Part shown: in pieces, positions 1-5,464 of the stretch
Numbering within the stretch: the first letter of the stretch is position 1
How the letters are laid out: each line of letters opens with the position of its first letter
Assembly: GCA_964354135.1 (NCBI GenBank)
Contig: CAYGZA010000302.1
Location: 1-8,357 of the forward strand
DNA from: CAYGZA01 sp964354135
GTDB taxonomy: Bacteria > Planctomycetota > Planctomycetia > Pirellulales > Thermoguttaceae
Length of the DNA stretch: 8,357 nucleotides
Reading direction: 5' to 3'
Notes under the pieces: model-generated
What the model was told of the DNA's origin: nothing
The model's database searches: none
The model's input: the letters and a program-made list of their open reading frames with translations, nothing else
Program-made: the position numbers and the translations under genes

Positions 1-2
1 CC

Positions 3-27
3 GGGCAGAGGGCAGAGGGCAGAGGGC
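3..27. repeat. GGGCAGA heptamer tandem repeat, 3.6 copies
   Basis: Three perfect head-to-tail copies of GGGCAGA (3-9, 10-16, 17-23) are followed by a partial fourth (GGGC, 24-27). The array lies about 70 bp beyond the stop codon of the minus-strand GNAT gene, in non-coding DNA, and may continue left of the window edge. A 7-bp unit would shift frame if it were coding, which fits an intergenic microsatellite. The sequence shows no function. Confidence 0.85.
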
Positions 28-95
28 CACGTTGTACGACCGGCCCGGAAGCGGTTGCCTTGGCCCAGGACTGCAAGACCTTCGCCCGACCGGCC

Positions 96-1139
96 TCAGC
101 AGTCGGTATCGATGTCTGCCCCGGTGAGATACCAGTTTTCCTTGTCCGCCAGCCGTCCGGAATCCGGGCCGAAATCCCGCGGATCGGCGTACACGAGGAT
201 CTTCCCGGCCGGCGGACGCTTCCGGAAGCCGAGCCGCGCAAGCCGCCCGCCGACGGCTTCGCAGCCGAGATACACGGCCGCGACCGCCTCGATCCGCCGG
301 CGGCGCATCCGGCGGAGGAACTCGGCCAAGAGCACGTCGAAATGCTCAAGCCCGGCGAAGAAGAAGTCGCCGATGCGGACGATTCCCTTGCAGCACCGAT
401 ACACCAGGTACGCCAGCAGCTCCCTGCGGGCGTTTTCGAGACAAACGACCTGGTAGCCTGCACCGGGGCACCGGCCGAATCGCCAGCGGAGATAGGCCGA
501 AGTCCTCTCCCCGATCACGGCGAATTGCCCCGCCGCCGCTTTCCAGAGGGCGTCGAACCGCTCGTCGAACTGCTCGGCCCCCTCGACGCGGAGACCCGGC
601 GGCAGGCGGCAGAACCGCTCGGGCGATTTCAGCAAGAGCAGCGGGTTGATCACGGCCGCGGCCGCCTTGCGCATCCGCGGATGGGGCAGTTTTGCCAGCA
701 GGGCGTCGCCCAGGCGGAGCGGCCGCGCCCAACGCCCCAACGGGTCGAGCACCCGGTAACCGCACCGCCGCAGCACCGGTTCCGACTGCGGGTTGGGAAG
801 GCCGTAGATCAAGCGAAGCCGGCGCTCTTGAACGGCGCCCGTCACGGCCCGCTGTAACCCGATCGCCGGGCCGAGGGTGCGGTGCTCCTTGTCGACGTTC
901 AGGTCGATCGCCTGGCCGGCCTGCACCACCTCTCCGAATACCCTCATGGTCCGGCGCATCAGGCCGGTCGCGCCGACGACCGCTCCCGCGTCCGACTTGA
1001 CGACCCAGCCGGCAGCCGCGCCCGACTCGTAGAGCCAGGCGTACCGGTGGTCCGAGGCGTCGGGCAGATTCTGGCTCCAAAGGCCGAGGATGCCGGCCCG
1101 GTCGGCGTGGAGATCGGATGGCTCGACCGCGTAGCTCAC
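96..1139 (-). CDS. GNAT-family N-acyltransferase, polysaccharide-locus type
   Basis: This 347-aa protein probably transfers an acyl group to an amino group, most likely on a sugar, in the cytoplasm. Two GNAT-like halves are visible. The N-terminal half has the hydrophobic strand VVGATGLMRR (about 54-63) and HRTLGPAIGLQ (86-96), which resembles the R-x-x-G-x-A pantetheine/pyrophosphate-binding turn, then IYGLPNPQSEPVLRRCGY (111-128), typical of large GNATs in glycan loci. The C-terminal half has RTSAYLRWRF (212-221), a W-R-F/Y signature seen in the same proteins, followed by strands and a helix near 240-300. The start is GTG at 1139, because no in-frame ATG precedes Met61; a strong GGAGG (1145-1149) sits 5 nt upstream. 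The GTG overlaps the ligase stop TGA (GTGA), so translation is probably coupled and the product serves the same pathway. The acyl donor could be acyl-CoA or the acyl-ACP made by its neighbours; the substrate is unknown. The family call is fairly sure and the specificity is not. Confidence 0.8.
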   Translation of the reverse strand: MSYAVEPSDLHADRAGILGLWSQNLPDASDHRYAWLYESGAAAGWVVKSDAGAVVGATGLMRRTMRVFGEVVQAGQAIDLNVDKEHRTLGPAIGLQRAVTGAVQERRLRLIYGLPNPQSEPVLRRCGYRVLDPLGRWARPLRLGDALLAKLPHPRMRKAAAAVINPLLLLKSPERFCRLPPGLRVEGAEQFDERFDALWKAAAGQFAVIGERTSAYLRWRFGRCPGAGYQVVCLENARRELLAYLVYRCCKGIVRIGDFFFAGLEHFDVLLAEFLRRMRRRRIEAVAAVYLGCEAVGGRLARLGFRKRPPAGKILVYADPRDFGPDSGRLADKENWYLTGADIDTDC

Positions 1140-2710
1140 TCGGGCCTCCGGGAAGCATCGTCCGCCCCGGCCGCTGCGAGTTCCCGCTTGTCGATTTTGC
1201 CGTTGGCGGATTTGGGGAGCGACGCGCGGACCTCGACCTGCTGCGGCACCATGAAGTCCTCCAGGTGGTCCGTGCAGTGCCGCAGGACGTCGTTTTCCGA
1301 AAGCCCGCGGCCCTCCTTCGGGGCCACGAAGGCCTTGATCGCCTGGCCGAGGATCGCGTCGGGAATGCCCAGCACGGCCGCCTCGGCGACGTCGGGATGG
1401 GCGTAGAGGACGTTTTCGACTTCTCTGGGGCTCACCTTCTCGCCGCGGCTCTTGATGATGTCGTCTTTGCGGCCGACGAAGTACAGGAAGCCCTCCTCGT
1501 CCGTGCGGAACAGGTCGCCGGTGTAGAGCACGCGCTCTCCCGGCAGCGGGCCCGGCCGCAACATGCGGTCGGTCTCCTCAGGCAGCTCCCAGTATCCCTT
1601 CATGACGTTGGAGCCGCGGACCACGAGCTCCCCGACCACTCCCGGCCCGACGCGGCGGCCCTCGTCGACGACGATGTAGACCTCCTCGTTGGGAATGCCG
1701 CGCCCGACCGAGTCTGGCCGCTGATCGATTTCGCCGGGCGGCAAGTAGGACGCCCTCATGCACTCCGTGAGCCCGTACATCGAGTAGAGTTTTACGTTCG
1801 GCAACAGCCGGCGGAGCTGCCGGACGTGCTCCGTTGGCAGCGCCGCGCCCGCGTTGGTGATGTACCGCAGGCTCGACCAGTCATACTTGGCCAGGTCCAT
1901 CTGGAGCAGGATCGCCGCCATGGTGGGCACCAGCGGAAAGCCAGTGGCGCGCTCGTGGACCAGCTTCTGGAGGAGCGCGTGGGGATACGCAAACGACCGC
2001 TCCAGCACGACCGTGGCGCCAACCTTCGCGGCGGTCAAGAGCTGGCACAGCCCGTAGCCGAACGACAGGGGGAGCACGTTAAGGATAACGTCGTCCGGGG
2101 TGTTCTCCAGATAGGTTGCGATCGAGGTTGCGGCGGCGATCATGTTCGCGTGGGTGAGCATGACCCCCTTGGGGGCTCCCGTCGAACCCGAAGTGTAAGC
2201 CAGCGATGCCAGATCCAAGTCGATGGCCCGTTTCGGCGGCGGCGCGACGTCGCCGGCGTGGCGCTCCAGGAGCGCGTCCAGCGCCAGGCATCTCTTCCCG
2301 GGGATCGAGACGGCGCCGCGGGCGGCGGTTGTCAGGACCGTCTGAAGGTGCGGCGTACCGGCCCACTCCGTCGCGAGCGATTCGGCCTTGCGCTCGGGGA
2401 GGATGATCGCCCGGGCGCGGGAGTTGTTGAGAATGTAACTCAGTTTGGCGGCCTTGGTGGTGGGGTTGACCACCATGAAGACGGCGCCGATCTTGAGGGC
2501 CGCGAAGATCGCAATCACCGTTTCGACGGAGTTGTCCAGGTACACCGCCACGCGGTCGCCGCGATCGATGCCTTCCGCGGCCAGGGCGTGCGCCAGCCGG
2601 TTGCAGATGCACTCCACCTCGGAGTACGTCAGTCGCCGGCTGCCACAGACCATGGCAGTCTTCTCCGGCCGGCACTTGGCACTCTGTTCCAGGAACGATT
2701 CGAGCTGCAC
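1136..2710 (-). CDS. AMP-forming acyl-CoA/acyl-ACP ligase (ANL superfamily)
   Basis: This 524-aa cytoplasmic enzyme activates a carboxylic acid with ATP to an acyl-adenylate and passes it to a thiol, either CoA or, given the next-door ACP, a carrier-protein phosphopantetheine. All core ANL motifs are present: the P-loop YTSGSTGAPKG (172-182), YSMYGLTE in the A5 region, YTGDL, the hinge segment VGRKDDIIKSRGEKVSPREVE, and the C-terminal catalytic Lys505 in SANGKIDK. The length is normal and the gene looks intact. Residues 50-103 (GDRVAVYLDNSVET through VNPTTKAAKLSYIL) resemble, from memory, the ligases tied to exosortase/EPS loci. The start is GTG at 2710, with GGGGAT about 6-8 nt upstream. It lies 21 bp after the ACP stop and overlaps the GNAT start, so it sits mid-operon. 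The substrate cannot be read from sequence by eye. An adenylating enzyme for an amino acid or hydroxy acid is the main alternative to a fatty acid. Confidence 0.92.
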   Translation of the reverse strand: MQLESFLEQSAKCRPEKTAMVCGSRRLTYSEVECICNRLAHALAAEGIDRGDRVAVYLDNSVETVIAIFAALKIGAVFMVVNPTTKAAKLSYILNNSRARAIILPERKAESLATEWAGTPHLQTVLTTAARGAVSIPGKRCLALDALLERHAGDVAPPPKRAIDLDLASLAYTSGSTGAPKGVMLTHANMIAAATSIATYLENTPDDVILNVLPLSFGYGLCQLLTAAKVGATVVLERSFAYPHALLQKLVHERATGFPLVPTMAAILLQMDLAKYDWSSLRYITNAGAALPTEHVRQLRRLLPNVKLYSMYGLTECMRASYLPPGEIDQRPDSVGRGIPNEEVYIVVDEGRRVGPGVVGELVVRGSNVMKGYWELPEETDRMLRPGPLPGERVLYTGDLFRTDEEGFLYFVGRKDDIIKSRGEKVSPREVENVLYAHPDVAEAAVLGIPDAILGQAIKAFVAPKEGRGLSENDVLRHCTDHLEDFMVPQQVEVRASLPKSANGKIDKRELAAAGADDASRRPE

Positions 2711-2731
2711 GGGTGAATCCCCAAAATGGAA

Positions 2732-3007
2732 TCACGCCACCTCATCCAGAGGGCGGTCCGTACACGCGCCCTTGGACGCAATGAAGCGGGCCAGACGGTT
2801 GATCGAGTCGAAGTTCTCGGGCACAAGCTCCTCGTCGGCGACCGTAATCTGGAACCGGGACTCGACGAATAACACCAGCTCCAGGACGCCGGTCGAATCG
2901 ACGATCCCCAGCTCCAGGAACGAGTCGTCGTCGGAGAACGTGATCTCCTTGCCGAAGAGGAAGTTTGTCTGGATGTATTGCCGCAGCGTCGGAACGATGT
3001 CGTTCAT
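2732..3007 (-). CDS. Acyl carrier protein (phosphopantetheine-binding)
   Basis: This 91-aa, mostly acidic protein should form a four-helix carrier bundle. The attachment site is GIVDSTGVLELV (34-45), with Ser38 in a D-S-T variant of the usual D-S-L motif as the predicted 4'-phosphopantetheine site. The downstream VESRFQITVADEELVPENFDSINRLARFI matches helices 2-4 of stand-alone ACPs found beside AMP ligases in polysaccharide loci. DST in place of DSL, with the adjacent ligase, argues for a dedicated carrier rather than the housekeeping fatty-acid ACP. The last 12 or so residues (CTDRPLDEVA region) extend past the usual end and are probably disordered. The ATG at 3007 has a good AGGAA at 3013-3017, 5 nt away. 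No phosphopantetheinyl transferase is encoded in the window, so a genomic one must modify it. It is the first gene after the 254-bp gap and probably shares a transcript with the ligase and GNAT genes. Confidence 0.9.
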   Translation of the reverse strand: MNDIVPTLRQYIQTNFLFGKEITFSDDDSFLELGIVDSTGVLELVLFVESRFQITVADEELVPENFDSINRLARFIASKGACTDRPLDEVA

Positions 3008-3012
3008 GCCGG

Positions 3013-3017
3013 TTCCT
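3013..3017 (-). promoter_or_regulatory. Ribosome binding site of the ACP gene
   Basis: The minus strand reads AGGAA five bases before the ACP ATG. It supports position 3007 as the start and makes this the clearest Shine-Dalgarno in the cluster apart from the GGAGG before the GNAT gene. Confidence 0.65.
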
Positions 3018-3141
3018 GCCTACGTGGATTCTCCATGGCGCCGGCGCCCAAACCTCGGGGCAGCACAGGCCGGCCAGTAGCTTGGGACCTTCCAGAGAGC
3101 AAGACTCGTGCCGTCCCTGTGGGGTCGCCTGCAAGTCCGCT

Positions 3142-3175
3142 CTCCCCGGGGAGTTCCGCGCCCACTTGCGGGCGC
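3142..3175. other. Palindrome and hairpin cluster in the AsnB-ACP gap
   Basis: The 254-bp gap between the amidotransferase and ACP genes (3008-3261) contains no credible gene. It holds a perfect 12-bp palindrome CTCCCCGGGGAG (3142-3153), then a hairpin with a perfect 6-bp stem, GCGCCC (3158-3163) against GGGCGC (3170-3175), around a 6-nt loop. A second CCCCGGGG lies at 3204-3211. There is no following T-tract, so this is not a standard intrinsic terminator. It could be a processing, attenuation or protein-binding site, or simply GC-rich background. I found no convincing promoter here for the ACP operon. Confidence 0.35.
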
Positions 3176-3261
3176 CCAAGAGGGCAAAGCGTCACCGCAG
3201 CGGCCCCGGGGGCGTTGCTTTTCGTCAACACGCCGAATTGTGCCCGGGAATCGTCGCCCCG

Positions 3262-5229
3262 TCAACGTCCTTCCTGGATTTCGCCCCCGCCGCCGGACCG
3301 CACGGCGAAGTTCCTGATGAACTGCTCGATCACAAGCTGCGTCGAGAGGATGCCCACCACGGCCATGTTGTCCTTGACGCCGATGGCGCGGCCTTGGCGC
3401 ACCTTCTCGACCAACCGGGCCACGCCCTCCGGGTGAAACACGCCGTCTTGTTCGATCCGCTCAGGCGCCAAGAGCTCGTCGACGTACTCGTGCCGGGCCG
3501 GCCCGTCGCCGCGGCCCAGGAAGCTGGCCGATTCCGGCGCGCGATACGGCTGCTTGGTCCGCTTCAACACCACGTCGGGGACCAGGCCCTCGACCGCGCG
3601 CTTGAGGATGTACTTCTCCTTCAGCCCCTTCATCTTGAAGCGGGGAGGAATCCTCGCGGCGAACTCGGCGACCCGGTGGTCGAGGAACGGAAACCGGCCC
3701 TCGACCGCATGGGCCATCGCCACCCGATCGCCCTGCGAGGAGAGGATGTACCCCGGCATGAGCATCACGGTCTCCAGGTATTGGGCCTGGCAGAAGGGGT
3801 GCCAGTCCGCGTAGGCCTTCGGGAGCAAGGCCCGGCAGTCGGCATACACGTCATGGTCCCGGACCAGCGCCTGGAAGCCCGGCGAAAAGAGCATCTTCAG
3901 CCGCGAGGTCACGTCCCATCGCGGGACGTGCGAGAAGAACGGATTGGGAAGGTCCTCCGGCCGGAAATGGAAAAATGCCTTCCGGTAGGCCAGCGGCTGG
4001 GCCTGGATGTTCGGCAGGTAGGGATAGAGCTTGCGGAATAGAAGCCCGCGCCGGCTCGACTCGGGCTGGGCCGCGCAGAACCGGCGGATCTTCGCCTCCT
4101 TGAAGATGTCGTAGCCTCCGAGCATCTCGTCCGCCCCCTCGCCCGTGAGCACGACCTTGTATCCCTCGTCGTGTACCAGCCCGGAGAGCAGGAACAAGGG
4201 CGCCGGCGCCGTCCGCACCACCGGCCGTTCCATGTGCCAGACCACGTCGGGGAACACCCGGCCGATGTCGTCGCAGGAGCAGCGGATCGCCTGGTGATCG
4301 GTCTGGAGGGCCTCGACCGCGTGCCGCTGGTACTGGCTCTCGTCGAATTCGGCGTCCTCGAAGGCGATCGAAAACGTCCTCAGGTGGGCCGTGGTACACT
4401 GTTTGATCAGGGCCGTGGTCACCGTCGAGTCCAAGCCGCCGCTCAAGTAGGCGCCCACCGGAACGTCCGACCGCAGGCGCAGCCGCGTGGCATCGGTCAA
4501 AAGGTCCAAGAGCCGGCCCGCGCACTCCTCTTCGCTCATCGCCGCGCCGTCCGGCTCGTAGTCCAACTCCCAGTAGCGGCGGACCTCGACTTCTCCGCCG
4601 CTGACGACGAGATTGTGGCCGGGCGGCAACTCGCCAACGCCCGCAAACACCGTGGTCGGGGCCAGTGTCGACCAGAAGGTGAACACCTGGTTCAAGCCCC
4701 GCGGGTCGAGCGCCCGCGTCACGTCCGGATCGACGAACAGGGACTTGACCTCGGAGCCGAAGAGGAACTTCTTTCCGGCAACGGTGTAGTACACGGGCCG
4801 GACGCCCAGCCGATCCCGCGACAGGAAGAGCCTCCGCCGCTTCCCGTCCCAGACCGCCAGCCCCCACTGGCCGTTGAAATGCCGCACGCAGTCGTCGCCG
4901 TATTCCTCGTACGCGTGGAGGATGACTTCCGTGTCGGATTGCGTGGCGAAGCGGTGTCCCTTGGCCCGCAAGACCTCGCGCAGCTCGATGTAGTTGAAGA
5001 TCTCGCCGTTGAACGTGACCCACAGCGAGCGGTCTTCGTTGGACATCGGCTGGTGGCCGCCGCTGAGGTCGATGATGCTCAGCCGCGCGTGGCCAAGGCC
5101 GGCGCCTCCGTCGACGTGGATCCCGCTTTCGTCGGGGCCGCGATGGCGCAGTTGGGCGATCATCCGCCTGAGGAGGGCCGGGTCGGCCTGCGTGCCGTCG
5201 AAATGAAGAACACCGGCAATGCCGCACAT
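3262..5229 (-). CDS. asnB: Glutamine-dependent asparagine synthase-family amidotransferase
   Basis: This 655-aa cytoplasmic enzyme hydrolyses glutamine and uses the ammonia to amidate an ATP-activated carboxylate. The N-terminal class II glutaminase starts MCGIAG, so Cys2 becomes the nucleophile after Met removal. RHRGPDESG (28-36), RLSIIDLSGGHQPM (49-62), FNGEIFNY (73-80) and SDTE (98-101) form the glutamine site. The synthetase half has the PP-loop SGGLDST (263-269), TFSIAFED (285-292) and TGEGADEMLGGY (362-373), then GDRVAMAHAVEGRFPFLDHRVAEFA near 525-550. All catalytic features seem intact. It is somewhat longer than E. coli AsnB (554 aa) and close in size to amidotransferases of exosortase/EPS loci. 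Besides making asparagine, relatives amidate uronic acids in surface glycans or malonate-type precursors in secondary metabolism. Its place beside ACP, ligase, GNAT and flippase genes favours a specialised substrate, though plain asparagine synthesis is possible. The ATG at 5229 is fixed by the catalytic Cys; the Shine-Dalgarno (GGAA, 8 nt away) is weak. A good promoter lies about 170 bp upstream. Confidence 0.95.
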   Translation of the reverse strand: MCGIAGVLHFDGTQADPALLRRMIAQLRHRGPDESGIHVDGGAGLGHARLSIIDLSGGHQPMSNEDRSLWVTFNGEIFNYIELREVLRAKGHRFATQSDTEVILHAYEEYGDDCVRHFNGQWGLAVWDGKRRRLFLSRDRLGVRPVYYTVAGKKFLFGSEVKSLFVDPDVTRALDPRGLNQVFTFWSTLAPTTVFAGVGELPPGHNLVVSGGEVEVRRYWELDYEPDGAAMSEEECAGRLLDLLTDATRLRLRSDVPVGAYLSGGLDSTVTTALIKQCTTAHLRTFSIAFEDAEFDESQYQRHAVEALQTDHQAIRCSCDDIGRVFPDVVWHMERPVVRTAPAPLFLLSGLVHDEGYKVVLTGEGADEMLGGYDIFKEAKIRRFCAAQPESSRRGLLFRKLYPYLPNIQAQPLAYRKAFFHFRPEDLPNPFFSHVPRWDVTSRLKMLFSPGFQALVRDHDVYADCRALLPKAYADWHPFCQAQYLETVMLMPGYILSSQGDRVAMAHAVEGRFPFLDHRVAEFAARIPPRFKMKGLKEKYILKRAVEGLVPDVVLKRTKQPYRAPESASFLGRGDGPARHEYVDELLAPERIEQDGVFHPEGVARLVEKVRQGRAIGVKDNMAVVGILSTQLVIEQFIRNFAVRSGGGGEIQEGR

Positions 5230-5305
5230 GAGGGGAGTTCCACGTTGGGAGCCAATCCCGCCGCAAACCGCGCCGATACGATCGGCCCCGCCCGCAGCCG
5301 CGCGA

Positions 5306-5334
5306 TTGACGGTATGCCTTTTGCGGCCTAGGGT
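5306..5334 (+). promoter_or_regulatory. Weak candidate promoter for the flippase gene
   Basis: TTGACG (5306-5311) is separated by 17 bp from TAGGGT (5329-5334). The -35 matches consensus at five of six positions; the -10 matches only three, though these are its most conserved T, A and T. If real, transcription would start near 5341 and give a leader of about 120 nt before the flippase ATG, inside the amidotransferase leader on the other strand. A 5-bp inverted repeat, GCCTA (5326-5330) and TAGGC (5336-5340), covers the -10. Confidence 0.25.
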
Positions 5335-5395
5335 TTAGGCGTACGCCAGCCGGGGACGACTTGCGCCCTCCGGGAAGAAAACGGTCTACTATGCT

Positions 5396-5425
5396 GTTAT
5401 ATAGGCCGCGGCCGGGCCACGTCAA
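5396..5425 (-). promoter_or_regulatory. Sigma70-type promoter for the amidotransferase operon
   Basis: On the minus strand TTGACG (5425-5420) is followed after 18 bp by TATAAC (5401-5396). Each hexamer matches consensus at five of six bases. It sits in an AT-rich island within very GC-rich DNA. Transcription would start near 5389, leaving a leader of about 160 nt before the ATG at 5229. The spacer holds the perfect 10-bp palindrome GGCCGCGGCC (5404-5413), where a bound regulator would block polymerase. Confidence 0.5.
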
Positions 5426-5452
5426 AGCCACCTGGCCTGGCGTACCCTCTTC

Positions 5453-5458
5453 GGTGAT
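5453..5458 (+). promoter_or_regulatory. Ribosome binding site of the flippase gene
   Basis: GGTGAT lies six bases before the ATG at 5465. It is the best Shine-Dalgarno in front of this reading frame and supports the early start, which includes a long hydrophilic N-terminus. Confidence 0.5.
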
Positions 5459-5464
5459 CCTCAC

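Noticed and set aside
60..857. Long plus-strand open frame of 265 codons opposite the GNAT gene
   Set aside because: It is an antisense shadow of a GC-rich gene: Arg/Pro/Gly/His-rich with no domain, while the minus strand carries GNAT motifs, an SD and an operon overlap.
1118..2716. 532-codon plus-strand open frame opposite the acyl ligase
   Set aside because: It mirrors the codon structure of the ligase on the other strand (mirror-frame His/Arg/Asp/Val-rich protein) and has no recognisable domain.
3223..3228. TTGACG on the minus strand as -35 for the ACP operon
   Set aside because: The sequence 15-19 bp downstream is all G/C with no -10-like hexamer.
3004..3231. Possible 75-aa minus-strand ORF in the gap whose TGA overlaps the ACP ATG (ATGA)
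   Set aside because: The overlap is suggestive, but the GTG start has no clear Shine-Dalgarno, the composition is low-complexity Gly/Arg/Pro, third-position GC is lower than in the real neighbours, and no motif is recognisable.
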